A stretch of DNA of 62,000 bases from Chrysomallon squamiferum (lineage: Eukaryota; Mollusca; Gastropoda; Neomphalida; Peltospiridae), in NCBI GenBank assembly GCA_012295275.1, contig CM022673.1, positions 7,887,811 to 7,949,810 on the forward strand. Direction: 5' to 3'. The notes below the pieces were generated by a model. It did not search any database. It saw only the letters and a program-made list of their open reading frames with translations, and was not told the origin of the DNA. Both the position numbers and the translations under genes were made by a program. Positions 12,038 to 23,577 of this stretch are shown here, in pieces (position 1 is the stretch's first letter; each line of letters begins with the position of its first letter).

Positions 12038-13239
12038 TCTCTTTGTTTTGAAATCATAACCTTCATATTCAACACTTCCAGCCTTTGAGAAAAATGATAT
12101 CAAAGACTATATGTAACTAAACTGGGATCACAACAAACAACTCTATTGTTCCTGACGTGTGTACGAGATGATGGCAGCTTTAATCACACTGGTTAAATTT
12201 TAGATACAATGATTGTTCTCTTTACTATTAACAGAACTGAACTTGCTCCAGTTAACAGACTTACAGCTGTTATTGTAGACAAGGTGTCTAAGTATCAGCA
12301 GGCAGTAATTATTCCAACTTAAATTCAAATAAAAAAGAAATAAAAAAGGTATTCTGTTTTGATATACTGTACTAATTTCTCTCCATAAAATTCTGACAGG
12401 TTTACAAAAAAAACACCCCAAAACCATAACAAAAAAATTGTACAATATATTCACAGAAATTATTAGGGCTTGAAACTTATAAACATAATTATACTGCATC
12501 AAAATGTTTTTGTGTTCAAATCATAGGACTTGAACTTTCATTGAAAACCTGAACAAAAAAAATATATATATATAGATCTATATATAAAAAAAAAAAAAAA
12601 TTCTTTCAAAATATAAATAAATAAACTAAAAAAAAAAATACATAAAACATTCTAAACAATTCCGTATCTCAACCAACTCCAAGTATCATGGATGGATAAA
12701 CACATTCACTGATCATCAAGTGTGTCCAAATGCTTTAAATAGTTTCAAAGAAATGCAAGGATCCAAAAGCTTATTTAATGAATTACAAACTGAATGGAAA
12801 TCATTGGCTTTTATGAAATCTATACATTTCATTCACAGACTGAAACTGTGAGAAAACAAATAAACAGTTTCTATCTTCTTTTTTTGTTTTGTTTGTTGAC
12901 AAAACAGAAAAGACGTAAAGAGTCTTTTATAAGCTCCTGACATACCGTTGAGCCAGAATAACAAATATTTTTAATAATTTAGCTCCGTAGCTGTTGCAAG
13001 TTCATCGTTGAGGGAGTCACAGCTAATAAAAGTTTTAAGGGTGAATTTATGGCTTTAAGGTAAAGACTGTATTGTCAGTGTTCATGCAGCTTTTATTACC
13101 GGAGAGACTAGAATATCCCTGATGAAAAGAATATATCCTGTGATTCTGTGGACAAACATCAGCGAAGTGTAAAATACTGTTATCTCACAATCACTAACAT
13201 CTACTTACTGACACTGTATTATTATACATGGATTCAGCT
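12037..13239. other. Non-coding stretch
   Basis: AT-rich unique sequence with an AT-rich palindrome centred on AGATCT near 12,574 and poly-A at 12,586-12,600. No gene recognised. Confidence 0.6.
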
Positions 13240-13530
13240 GTGTTACATACATTTGTTTACATGCTGCCGTTGTATTATATATAGTTATTTACATACTGCC
13301 ATTGTATCAGCGTTGTTTACACATCGCCATTGTATTACAGTTATTTACACTTTGCCAGTTTTACACTATTGTTTGCATGTTGCCATTGCCCTACACAGTT
13401 GTTACACAGTTACTTACGTATTGCCATTGTACTAAAATAGTCTGGATAATGTTATTGTATTATGTACAACTGTGTAGGTATTGTCACTGCATTGTAAACA
13501 GTGATGTACTTACAGCCAGTTTCTTATGTA
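13240..13530. repeat. Degenerate ~45-bp tandem repeat
   Basis: Repeats of the theme 'GTTTACAT.CTGCCATTGTATTACA.AGTT' (TTTACATGCTGCC, TTTACATACTGCC, TTTACACATCGCC, TTTACACTTTGCC, TTTGCATGTTGCC, TTACGTATTGCC). The 95-codon open frame across it is repeat-driven. Confidence 0.65.
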
Positions 13531-14055
13531 TTTAATTGTGCAAAATATTGGTGTCACATTATGACAAACATATATATATATATAAACACACATATGTACA
13601 TATATACATAGTCACATGTACAGTGCAGTCGACTTATTATATTGTTTATGCTATGTACATACTGCTCATGTTGTACTAGATATAAACTACATATAATAAT
13701 ATACTTCTTTTTTAATATAAAAGTATGATGTATGTAATTGTGTTACTTAAAGTCTGCATAATGCTGTAAAATTACATATTACAATGTACGCACTGCTGAC
13801 TTTATCTTGTAATACACAAAACCAATCAGATTATTTATTCTGAATTCAGCATCAAGACAGTCTTCAGACACTTTAAATATTACACATTTTACATCAGTAT
13901 TTCCGGCTGCATTATATCAACCTTTGATTTCTCCTTAATATAGAAAACATATCAAATTACTTCAATCTGCACTCATGCTCAAACGAAGACTGAAAATTGT
14001 TAATATGAAATATTCAGGTGAATTTCCATTTCATTAATTCTGTCTTTGATTCCAG

Positions 14056-14188
14056 GTCCACTCTTGCCATTTACTAAGGCCACAATCCATATTCTCTATC
14101 ACAGACCTCAGTGCTGTTATCAGCTGGACTGCTCTAAGACTCAAGAAGCAGCACCAATCAGAAATATCATTAAGGCTGAAAATAGCAG
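14056..14188 (+). CDS. Candidate 133-bp exon of a nested plus-strand transcript
   Basis: A strong 3' splice site (CTGTCTTTGATTCCAG, ending 14,055) and a 5' splice site (AGCAG|GTGAAA) bound 133 bases of clearly higher GC than the flanks. Two frames are fully open. The frame entered in phase 1 reads PLLPFTKATIHILYH and later KTQEAAPIRNIIKAENS, and leaves AG. That is exactly the phase required by the block at 20,331. The other frame begins VHSCHLLRPQ. Having two open frames weakens the coding case, since a non-coding RNA exon would look similar. I recognise no domain. Confidence 0.35.
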
Positions 14189-14531
14189 GTGAAAATTAAA
14201 TTACAGCCAGCCAGAGTTTCTGGGTGGGAAAAAGGACTCACTGGCAAAATAACAAGTGTTTTAAGTCATTTTTTTTGTACTGTTTCAGAGACAAGGGGGA
14301 CTGCTTGTGACCCTTTCCATAACTTTTTAGAACACTACTGTTATGTTTTAAGATGTTTTTTTTTTGTTTTTTAAATTACGATTCAAGACTTAAAGCAGAC
14401 TGACATGATCTTTATTAACGTTGGTCATCATCTGCTTGAAGTTCAATACCCAGCTATTGCATTACTAACTGAAAATTGTCAGCTGCTGTCTAACAATGAC
14501 GACCTGCCATCATGTTAGTAACGTGACAGTG

Positions 14532-14561
14532 TTACGTGTTAAATTTGTGAGTAACACGTAA
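14532..14561. repeat. Short perfect inverted repeat
   Basis: TTACGTGTTA and TAACACGTAA form 10-bp perfect arms around a 10-bp loop. Each arm contains an ACGTG core. Could be a cruciform, a paired bZIP/bHLH-type site or chance. Confidence 0.6.
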
Positions 14562-14980
14562 TCACACACACACATCACTGATGTTGTCACTGCTGCTGTA
14601 ATTAACATATCTATTTTTAAAAGTGTCAAACTGTTTTCTCCTTCAGACCTCCACCTTCAAATTAGGCTGGCGATATTCATCTGAAATGAAGCATAGCTTC
14701 CTTGTGTGCTTTTCTTTTGCTGAATTTAAATGTGGTAAAGCATTTTTTAATAACCACCTCCATAATAATGTCTCTGCTGTACTGAGTGGTACAGTTAATG
14801 GGTTTAACATACCATCCTGTGTGTGATATCACTGATATATTAATGTGACTCTGCTAAAAAGAGCAGGTTTGTTTCGCAGCATGCAGTCTGTAGTTTAATG
14901 CATGTAAATGTACAAAGAATGAATGGACTTCTAAACAAATATTTGTGCTAGTTATTAGGTGTCCAATATATTTCAGGAAG

Positions 14981-15014
<34 letters not shown>

Positions 15015-15189
15015 TTCTACTTCCTTCTTATCAATTATAATGATTACAAAAAAAAAAAAAAAAAAAAATAAAATAAAATAAAAAATTTAAAAAAAACATA
15101 TCAAGGCTTTAGAAAAACCTGTTTTAGAGATTAGATAGTACAGGAAACAATTATGGTGTACGTGAAGGAGAATTAATGTAGTGTTTTTT

Positions 15190-15670
15190 TAGACCTTAGA
15201 CACTCTACCTACTTTAATCAAATCCTACAACCAAGGATAGTCTACTTCTGCCACTGAAAGCAAAACATTTCTACACTGATAACATCCTACTCCTATCAGA
15301 AATTCAATACAATCCTACTGCTATGGACAGTCATTTCTGCCACTGAAAACAAAACATTTCTACACTGATAACATCCTACTCCTATCAGAAATTCAATACA
15401 ATCCTACTGCTATGGACAGTCATTTCTGCCACTGAAAGCAAAACATTTCTACACTGATAACATCCTACTCCTATCAGAAATTCAATACAATCCTACTGCT
15501 ATGGACAGTCATTTCTGCTACTGAAAACAATACGTTTGTGCCACTGACTACAGCCTACTTTTACCACAAACTACAACCTACCCCATCCAGTAACTATAAC
15601 TGATTGTAGCATTAAGGATAGTATACTTCTACTACTGATTACAGTACCAATTATAGTCTACTTCAATTAA
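15190..15670 (-). repeat. Minisatellite: 89-bp unit built from ~21-22-bp monomers
   Basis: A unit is repeated at exactly 89-bp spacing (GATAACATCC at 15,278, 15,367 and 15,456) with very few differences. More diverged monomers lie on both sides to about 15,670 (CTACTTCTACTACTGATTAC and similar). Read on the minus strand the monomer resembles ATCAGTGGTAGAAGTAGAC, related to the array at 17.0-17.75 kb, which lies in the opposite orientation. Confidence 0.85.
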
Positions 15671-16129
15671 TAACTCTTTTTTTTTAAACATTTCTATGTA
15701 TTAAACAAATTCAACAGTGAAAGGATAAAATGTTAGCCTTCATTTTGTTTTACTGTCGTACCTTATTATTAACAAACAGCAGGGTTTATTAAACCAATAA
15801 AACAACAAGTTGGAACTATACAAAAAATTGTGTTATAAGTAAAGGTGCACTTCTGTTCTGCCAAGAATGTAATTATCTAGAAGATAAATGAGATAAGTTG
15901 GTATGTAAATATTAACATCTGTAACTACATTTCTAATACAGTTTCAAATTATTTTACGAAACAAATAGCTAGTAAAGGCAGTTAACCACACCCATGACAA
16001 AACATGCTTGAAATCAATAGATGCAAGAATACTAACAAATTCCTGACTAACCTAATTCAGGTATTTATGAGACATACTTAAACATGAATATTAAAGATTT
16101 ATGTGTAACGTACTGGTTCAGAACATATT

Positions 16130-16175
16130 AAACATACATACATACATACTTACATACATACATACATACATATAT
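16130..16175. repeat. (CATA)n microsatellite
   Basis: CATA tetranucleotide repeats with one CTTA interruption. Confidence 0.85.
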
Positions 16176-16376
16176 ATTGTGAAAGATAAAAACAACAAGC
16201 ATGTCAGGTCTGCTTGACATTCAGCAGAAACAAAGATATTAATAATTGATCAATGTACATTTTAAAAATATATATGTAGTTTGTATCTTTACAAAATTAA
16301 GGCCCCATGTTCACAGCCTTTCAAATATGTATATAATTTATGTATTTTTAAAAACAGAAAGAAAAAAACACCTCTC

Positions 16377-16379
<3 letters not shown>

Positions 16380-16428
<49 letters not shown>
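16380..16428. repeat. (AC)n microsatellite
   Basis: About 24 AC units. Confidence 0.95.
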
Positions 16429-16433
<5 letters not shown>

Positions 16434-17029
16434 GCACACATATATACAGACAAACATATACAAATACATGCATAGACACATGCACATTTAATTTGTACAT
16501 CAGTTTTATTTCTGAAAGCCCCATTTTATATAAAAACCCATCAATTTGTCATTACATCAGATGATCACAATATTAAAATGGGTGATTTGAAATGTAACAA
16601 GTTCTGAATGTGACCTACAACAGTTCTGCAAACAGCTGTGAAGATTACCTGTTGTAGCTTATAACAAAAATACACATATCTGTCAATCACAAATAAAGGG
16701 CATGTATAAAATATTATCTCTTTGTTTTTTGGTCATGAATGCTATCTAAAACTGTCTGAAGTGCAGTGACATCAACAAACAAGTTATGTGTGACAGTTAA
16801 TCATAAAATATTTTAAATATAGTTCTTACATACAACAATAAGACAAAACAAATATATACCTTCTGGTTCATTAAAGAGTTCATATATTTTTTATTCTATT
16901 TTCTTTTTTTCTTTTTTTTTCTATTCTAAAATTTATAACAGAAAGATCTTAGATCAATTACTTAAGAAGGCAAAGAAAAAAATATGACTGAATAATATTT
17001 GTATAACAATACTTAGACTGCATCAATGA

Positions 17030-17750
17030 TTGGAGTTGATTTTATCACTGGCAGTTGTAGGAACAGACTGTCGTGACTGGAGTAGACTATATCAGTGATA
17101 GAAGTAAATATATCACTGGCAGGAATATACTGTCAGTGTTAGGAACAGCTTATATGACTAGTAGGAGCAGACAATGTTAGTGAAAGTAGACTGTATCAAA
17201 GACTGGAGCAGGCTATATCAGTGATAGAAGTAAATATATCACTGGCAGGAATATACTGTCAGTGATAGGAACAGCTTATATCACTAGTAGGAGCAGACAA
17301 TGTTAGTGAAAGTACACTGTATCAAAGACTAGAGCAGGCTATATTAGTGATAGAAGTAAATATATCACTGGCAGGAATATACTGTCAGTGATAGGAACAG
17401 CTTATATCACTAGTAGGAGCAGACAGTATTAGTAATAGTAGACTGCATGAAAGACTGGAGCAGGCTATATTAGTGATAGAAGTAAATATATCACTGGCAG
17501 GAATATACTGTCAGTGATAGGAACAGCTTATATCACTAGTAGGAGCAGACAATGTTAGTGAAAGTACACTGTATCAAAGACTGGAGCAGGCTATATCAGT
17601 GATAGAAGTAAATATATCACTGGCAGGAATATACTGTCAGTGATAGGAACAGCTTATATCACTAGTAGGAGCAGACAATGTTAATAATAGTAGACTGCAT
17701 GAAAGACTGGAGCAGGCTATATTAGTGATAGGAGTATGTTATATCAGGTG
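17030..17750 (+). repeat. Higher-order satellite: 126-bp unit of six 21-bp monomers
   Basis: The marker AGGAATATACTG recurs at 17,121, 17,247, 17,373, 17,499 and 17,625, exactly 126 bp apart, with few differences between units. Each unit divides into six 21-bp monomers related to TATCAGTGATAGGAGTAGAC plus one base. Monomers differ more within a unit than the same monomer differs between units, which defines a higher-order repeat. Diverged monomers flank both ends. No long open frame. Confidence 0.9.
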
Positions 17751-18101
17751 TAGGAGTGGGCAGAAGGCACAAAGTATCCAGGAGAAAATGGTTCCTTAAC
17801 AAGAAATTGTTTGCTATTTTTACTTTATTATTCATTTTTTTTTTATTCATGTGTCCCAGAAAGCCTTGTTAATATGTAGTAGTTAACTGCAGAAGATTAT
17901 CAAATCACACAAAACCGATACATTCCAACAACAGTATAATAATTACTAATAAGATTCATGCACAGATATTATTGACATGTTGTATAAAACTGTTACTTTA
18001 AACATGATATTAACATGTAGTTGTTAACTGCAGAAGATGATCTTTAAAAAGTTAGCTATTTCATAAATGGTATTTTTATTCGTATTGTGCAATGCTCATC
18101 C

Positions 18102-18132
<31 letters not shown>

Positions 18133-19655
18133 TACAAGAAGCAATTATAGAACCCACTAAAAAAATTGTGATGTATTTATGAAGTTTAGGCATGTTTGTC
18201 ATGGGCACAACCTTTTAGCAAATCCGTAACATTTCCAGAAACCTTTATTGTATTTTACATGTAGGTAAATTGCAGATCATTAACAAAAAAAGAAACAAAA
18301 AAACAGATAGAAAAACATCGTCATTATTATTATTATTATCACCATTATTTTAAATTTAAAAAAAAAAAAACACATCTATAACTACTTTATTTTATCTATA
18401 TTCCTTCATGAAGTTCAGGTATATATATTCCATGGGCATTATGTTTGATATTGGACCAAATCCGTGAAGTTCCCGAAATCTTCGCTAATACACATATACA
18501 AGTCATTAAATATGTTGGAAAAAATAAAAAAAATAAAAGTAAAAGAAACATTCAGGCACATATTTAATGGTCATCATATACAGTAGTGCCAGATTATCAG
18601 CAGATTTCATGTAGTGATAATCATAGAAGATTAACATTGTTTTGCAACAATAAACAACACTGAACCTGTGAAATGATGATCACCATTACAGTATTTTTAT
18701 TTTTTTATTTATTTAAAGTGAAATCAGTTGGTAGAGGGACAGAAGCAACTGTTTGATTCAACTGTGTAAACATGGGTGGAGAATCTGAAGTGAAAACACA
18801 TTTTTCACTCAGCTGTTAAAAAACCAGTCATTGTTAATGAGAGATTTAGACTGGGATCAATTTTGATGTAAAATTGGAAAAAGTGTTTTTGATGTAGTTG
18901 CTGTTTTTTTTATTAATATGTGGGGGTGATCAACAGATTTCCCCTATTTATTATTATTATTTTATGTATTTTTAAAAAATAAAAATTATTGTTATTGTTA
19001 TTATATATTGTTTTTCTGCAAAAACAAGAAATTCTCATACCGTTTTAAAAAAAAAACGTAACAAAAAAAAAATATCATTACCAGCAGCAAAACAGATTCA
19101 TAACATTCACTCTTAAAATAATGGAATTTCTTTGGTTTAGGATTTCATAAAAAAAAAAAAAAAATAAAATAATAATAATAATAATGATAACAATAATAAT
19201 AAAAAAAAAAAAAAAAAACAATTAGATCTAGATACTTAAAAATGTATTTTTACATTTTAATATTTCTTTTTTTTTTTTTATTTAAATATATTATGATATT
19301 TGTTAGTCCTTTTTTTTTTTTTCCCCTTTTTTTTTTTTTAGTTTATTTATTTTTATACACTGATTCATCTTATAAACTTTATTATCTAGACATTCTGCTA
19401 TTTGTCATGTAATGTAAATGTTTTTAAGCAGCAATGTGGGTTGGTAGAATCTGATAAACAGATATAGTGGTTAAGAAATTACTACTAGTTCATACTGACG
19501 TCAATACCTGTTGTTTAGTGTCGACATCTGACATGTTATCATCACCTCAAGCTAAAATATGTAGCTTAGAATTTATTAACAGAAATAGCTTTCAGATGAA
19601 TAATTAACCTCATTATTATACATATCAGTATTTAAATTTGTGATATTAGTGCAGT
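17751..19655. other. AT-rich non-coding stretch
   Basis: Poly-A runs at 18,102-18,130 and 19,148-19,218, poly-T near 19,267-19,340, and ATT/ATA triplet runs. A full CRE-type palindrome is listed separately. No gene recognised. Confidence 0.7.
19496..19503. promoter_or_regulatory. CRE-type palindrome TGACGTCA
   Basis: Exact TGACGTCA, the full-site sequence bound by CREB/ATF factors, inside a less AT-rich patch. No promoter is evident beside it, so function is unproven. Confidence 0.3.
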
Positions 19656-19659
19656 AATA

Positions 19660-19760
19660 ATACTAGTACTAGTTCTATTAGTAGTAGTAGTAACAGTAAT
19701 GGTAGTAGTAGTAGTAGTAGTAACAGTAATGGTAGTAGTAGTAGTAGTAGTGATATTCAA
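19660..19760. repeat. (AGT)n compound repeat
   Basis: AGT triplets with two 'AACAGTAATGGT' interruptions, so the array contains a short higher-level duplication. Confidence 0.9.
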
Positions 19761-20169
19761 GAAACAGTAATGGCAGCAGTAAGAGTAATAACAGCAGCAA
19801 CATCAGAAATAATTTTATATAATTTTTATTTAATTCGAAAAAATAATATAATCATTTTAAAATATGCCTGAGGATATCAATGTAATTCATTTGAAATGGC
19901 AATGTTTTTTTATTTTTTTTTTTTTTTTTGTAACTAAAGTAATAAAAAAGTATTTAAAAAACAATAATAATAATAATAATATTTAAAACATTACAAATAT
20001 CCCGGCATGTAATATATTTAAAAACATACTTCTGCTTTCATTCTGAATCTTTTATTAAGGAGTCAAAAAAGCTATCCAAACTTTGAACTGCAAATTTCTA
20101 ATTTACTGAAAAATCTTATGATTAATAATTTACTGATAATATTTTTCTTTTGGATACAGACAGAAAGAC

Positions 20170-20172
<3 letters not shown>

Positions 20173-20218
<46 letters not shown>
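20173..20218. repeat. (GA)n microsatellite
   Basis: Pure GA run preceded by GACA units. Confidence 0.95.
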
Positions 20219-20220
<2 letters not shown>

Positions 20221-20330
20221 CTTTTTTTCTTTTTTTTTGTATACATAAGACTGTTTCACATAAACAGGTAACATTCATACCTGTGTATAAATAATAACTG
20301 TTTGTTTTGTTTTGTTTGTCATCGGAGCAG

Positions 20331-20376
20331 GTCAGCAGAGTTGAATGCCTCACCTGACATGGACAATCATAAACAG
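20331..20376 (+). CDS. Candidate 46-bp exon of a nested plus-strand transcript
   Basis: Bounded by a 3' splice site (TTTGTCATCGGAGCAG, ending 20,330) and a good 5' splice site (AACAG|GTAATA). Only one of three frames is open. It is entered in phase 2 and reads SAELNASPDMDNHKQ, finishing in phase 0. The preceding candidate exon (14,056-14,188) leaves two bases in its phase-1 frame, so the join is in frame. The next candidate (21,961) needs phase 0, which also fits. No domain recognised. Confidence 0.35.
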
Positions 20377-20675
20377 GTAATAAAAAGGAAGATATTAAAA
20401 GAACAAAGCGTTAACAGGTCAGATAGGTATCTAATAGCATTTAATGACTTTCGTCAGGCCCCAGAAATATCAAAAATTTTATGAGTGAAAACATTTTTAC
20501 ATCAGACATTAAATACATTTGTTCCTTTGAAAGGAATTGTTAACAGTAAATACATAAAACTGTGCTGTGAGTTTGTGGTTTCCATCTCTCCTATGTCTGT
20601 AACCCACCAACTTTATTACTTTTTATAATGATTAGAGGAATGCAAATATTTCATTACTAGTAATATTTCATAGTG

Positions 20676-20920
20676 CTACTGCTGCTGATTTTAGTATTAC
20701 TACAACTGCTACTTCTGTTGTGATTACTACTATTTGTTCTACTACTTCCACAATAACTACTACTTCTATTATTTCTACAATTTCTGCTACTTCTACCATA
20801 TCTGTTTTTATAAACACTCCTGCTGTTATTACTATTACTACTGCTACTTCTTCTATTACTACTACTATTGTTATTACTATTACTTCTATTAGTAATGCAA
20901 ATATTCATCATTTTCATCTT
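20676..20920. repeat. Imperfect (TAC/TTC/TAT) triplet array
   Basis: Degenerate triplets, mostly TACTAC, TTCTAT and TATTAC, giving Thr/Ile-rich or Ser/Asn/Arg-rich open frames on the two strands. These frames are not genes. Confidence 0.85.
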
Positions 20921-21249
20921 TAATGTTAATAAAAAAAAAACACAATAATATTTTAGTAAAGCCAAAAAAGAAAAATTATTAGTTATTATTTGTAAGATTT
21001 TAATTTAGTTTTTTCTTCTTCATCTTTCTAATACATAATTCAAATTGTTAATCTTTCATATTAGTTCAAACATTCAAAAAAAACAGAGAATAAGATTTAA
21101 AAAAACCTACTATTTTTACAGTTGTTCTTAATGATCAATAATTTTTAATATAAAAATTAAAAATAACATACAAATGGCTTTCTGTAAAACATTTCTAGTA
21201 ATCTATTCAGTTTTTTTAGTCATATATCTTAAATATATATGTACATGTC

Positions 21250-21261
21250 TGTGTGTGTGTC

Positions 21262-21300
<39 letters not shown>
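21250..21300. repeat. (GT)n microsatellite
   Basis: GT run with CTGTCT interruption. Confidence 0.95.
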
Positions 21301-21302
<2 letters not shown>

Positions 21303-21809
21303 ACATACACAAACACAAAACAAAAAACAAAAAAACCATGTAAACTGAATGAATATTTTTGTATATATATGTACGAGTGTCTGAGTGTCTGTAACTGGAT
21401 GGATTATATATTTATGTGTTTATGTACGTATGTATGTATGTATATATAGGTAGGTATGTACAAATGAAAAAAAAAAAATTCAAACGACAATCTATTTAAG
21501 AATTTCATTCCTTATATTCGCATTCCTTCTAAAAGGACTAAAACAGAACTGCCTTCTCACCTTCATGTTATTTCCACTTGATGTGTTTGGGTTTTTTTTT
21601 TTGTTCTTCTTCTTCTCTAAGTCAATTCCATGCATTTGTCACAGCCACCCACGTGAACAGCACACCCCCATGTTGTTAAGCAGCCTGCCTGTAGCTGCAG
21701 CTTCCTGTTTTCATTACTTCGCCACAGCCATCACAGCAGCACATCTTTGAGTCTATTTTCAGAATTCCAATTGATTTCTTTTCTTCTTCTTCTTTTATTT
21801 TATCTTTTT

Positions 21810-21842
21810 TTTATTTTATTTTATTTTATTTTATTTTATTTT
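21810..21842. repeat. (TTTTA)n microsatellite
   Basis: Pentanucleotide run, followed by poly-A at 21,850-21,863. Confidence 0.9.
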
Positions 21843-21960
21843 TAAATTCAAAAAAAAAAAAAAAGAAAGAAAAAAGAAACTATGTACTTTGCTTATGTGT
21901 TTCTATTTTTCAACCTGATCCAGCCCTCATGTTATGTGGGTTTTTTTTGAAACATTACAG

Positions 21961-22155
21961 ATGCTTGGCGAAGTGACAAAACACAGGGTCCTGCAGCTAA
22001 ATATAGCTGCAAGTTTCTATTTCTGTCAGTCTAAAACTAACAAAGACATGAACCTATTGACCAAGGTAAATTGCTTTCATCACTGGAAACAATTTTTACA
22101 AGTTCCTCAAGCGACTTCGTCCTTTCTTGTGGAGAATGTCACGATGTGTTTGTAG
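21961..22155 (+). CDS. Candidate terminal exon of a nested plus-strand transcript
   Basis: Begins after a 3' splice site (TTTTTTGAAACATTACAG, ending 21,960). The phase-0 frame runs 64 codons, starting MLGEVTKHRVLQLNIAASFY, to a TAG at 22,153-22,155. Both other frames are closed. Phase 0 agrees with the end of the candidate exon at 20,331. A 5' splice-like AAG|GTAAAT lies at 22,066, so it could instead be an internal 105-bp exon. An AATAAA occurs downstream near 22,414. An 8-bp inverted repeat, TGCAGCTA/TAGCTGCA, lies at 21,992-22,011. Higher GC than the flanks. No family recognised. Confidence 0.35.
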   Translation: MLGEVTKHRVLQLNIAASFYFCQSKTNKDMNLLTKVNCFHHWKQFLQVPQATSSFLVENVTMCL

Positions 22156-22237
22156 TTTTATCAGCAACGCAATCATCATAGCAGGAAATACACGCAATTT
22201 GTTTTTAAATATTATCTGAAATGGTTTAATATAGATG

Positions 22238-22266
22238 CATGTCATCATCATCATCATCATCATCAT
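22238..22266. repeat. (CAT)n microsatellite
   Basis: CATCAT triplets, about eight units, ending in ATGATCGTCAT. Confidence 0.9.
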
Positions 22267-22465
22267 GATCGTCATTAGATGAAAATGATGAAAAAGATTA
22301 AGTAATCAGAAACAGCACAATTTAGAACTACATATTTTTGAAACAGGTTCTATGACATGAAGATTCAGAATGTCTGAGTTTAGTATTATGATATTTCCAA
22401 GCGTTGCCAACAAATAAACCAGACCTACTGTCAGCTTTCATTTTCTCGGACAAACACTGGGTTTT

Positions 22466-22819
22466 TCAAAAACAAACATGACAACACAATGCAACAAAGG
22501 AGATTATCCCCCCCCCCCACTCATCCAGTCTTCGCTGGTTTTCAAGGAGGCATCGTACTTCTAGTGTATTCCATTGTGGTTTTTGCAGCTTCTCGATACA
22601 TACAACAGGAGGAAAGATAAAAATTGCCAAATCTTTGATAATCCTTTCTGATCCCCAGAGACAACTTTGACAGTACTTTAGAAGTGTCGTTTCAGAAAAC
22701 ATTTCACACATTTTTAGAGAGCATGCATTAGGAATGTGACTTGAGATAATGTGGTATTTATGTTTGAGGTATTTCATGAAAGTTTGTTCAAGCTTTTGAA
22801 AGATCTTTTTTTTTTCCAT
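22466..22819 (-). other. 117-codon open frame in complex sequence, unrecognised
   Basis: One of the longest frames in the window not produced by a simple repeat. It starts MEKKKIFQKLEQTFMKYL, is Cys-rich (MCEMF, KYCQSCLW, VVCIEKL), and ends CCHVCF. It contains a run of C on the plus strand at 22,510-22,519 (Gly codons). No signal peptide, domain or splice context is evident. It may be part of a decayed transposable element, or the 3' untranslated region of the nested plus-strand transcript read backwards. Function unknown. Confidence 0.2.
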
Positions 22820-23570
22820 TTTCTTTTTCTCTTCTCTTGTAAATTACTGGAGATGCGTTCATGTTTTGTTTGCAACTTTTTCTCAGTATTTTTAATCATT
22901 TAAACATTCTTGCCATTTTCTTTTTCTTTCTTCATTATTACAAACAAGTGGATGTATTGTTCTCAAACCTTTTCTCAATAATCGTTTATGATATTTTTAT
23001 TTTTTTCCTTTTCTAAATTATTAGATAATTCTGTAACATTTTCTTTGTATTCTTCTTTAATCATTCAAGAAATTTGCTATTATCTAACAAAATGACAGTA
23101 AATAAAAAAAAAAACAGTGGCTATAAAATATTATCATCAGTTTTTAGCAAAGGAAGACTTTAAAAAAAAAAAAAACCCCAAAAACCGTACATAAGGAAAG
23201 TTCCATATATATGCCCATTGTATATTTGTGTACATACATATTTTTCTATATTATTTCTGTATGTCTGTCATTCACACAAACACAGAATGTTTGTGCATGT
23301 GCATGTTTTTGAACATTATTTTGTATATGCATGTAGATGTGCCAGTTTTTTCTATATGTATGCCATCAACAACAAGAGTGCAAACATGACATGTTTCTAT
23401 GTCTGTCTGTAATTCAGTGTCTATATAAAAACTATACAAAAACACATGCATGTACATGTGTTTATTACGAAGCACAGGAAATGCTTCAAAGCATTACACA
23501 AGTCTTTATATCCTGCAGGCCTTGAGACAAATGTTATTCAACTTTGTGCTTGTTCCACACAGGAGGGAGG
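22820..23570. other. Non-coding stretch
   Basis: T-rich then unique sequence with TGTA/CATG-rich patches. The short ORFs in both directions at 23,218-23,525 are not convincing. Confidence 0.6.
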
Positions 23571-23577
23571 AACCAGA

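Noticed and set aside
13148-13535. Two overlapping Tyr/Cys/His-rich frames
   Set aside because: They follow the degenerate 45-bp tandem repeat.
20657-20965. Ser/Asn/Arg-rich and Thr/Ile-rich open frames
   Set aside because: By-products of the degenerate triplet array.
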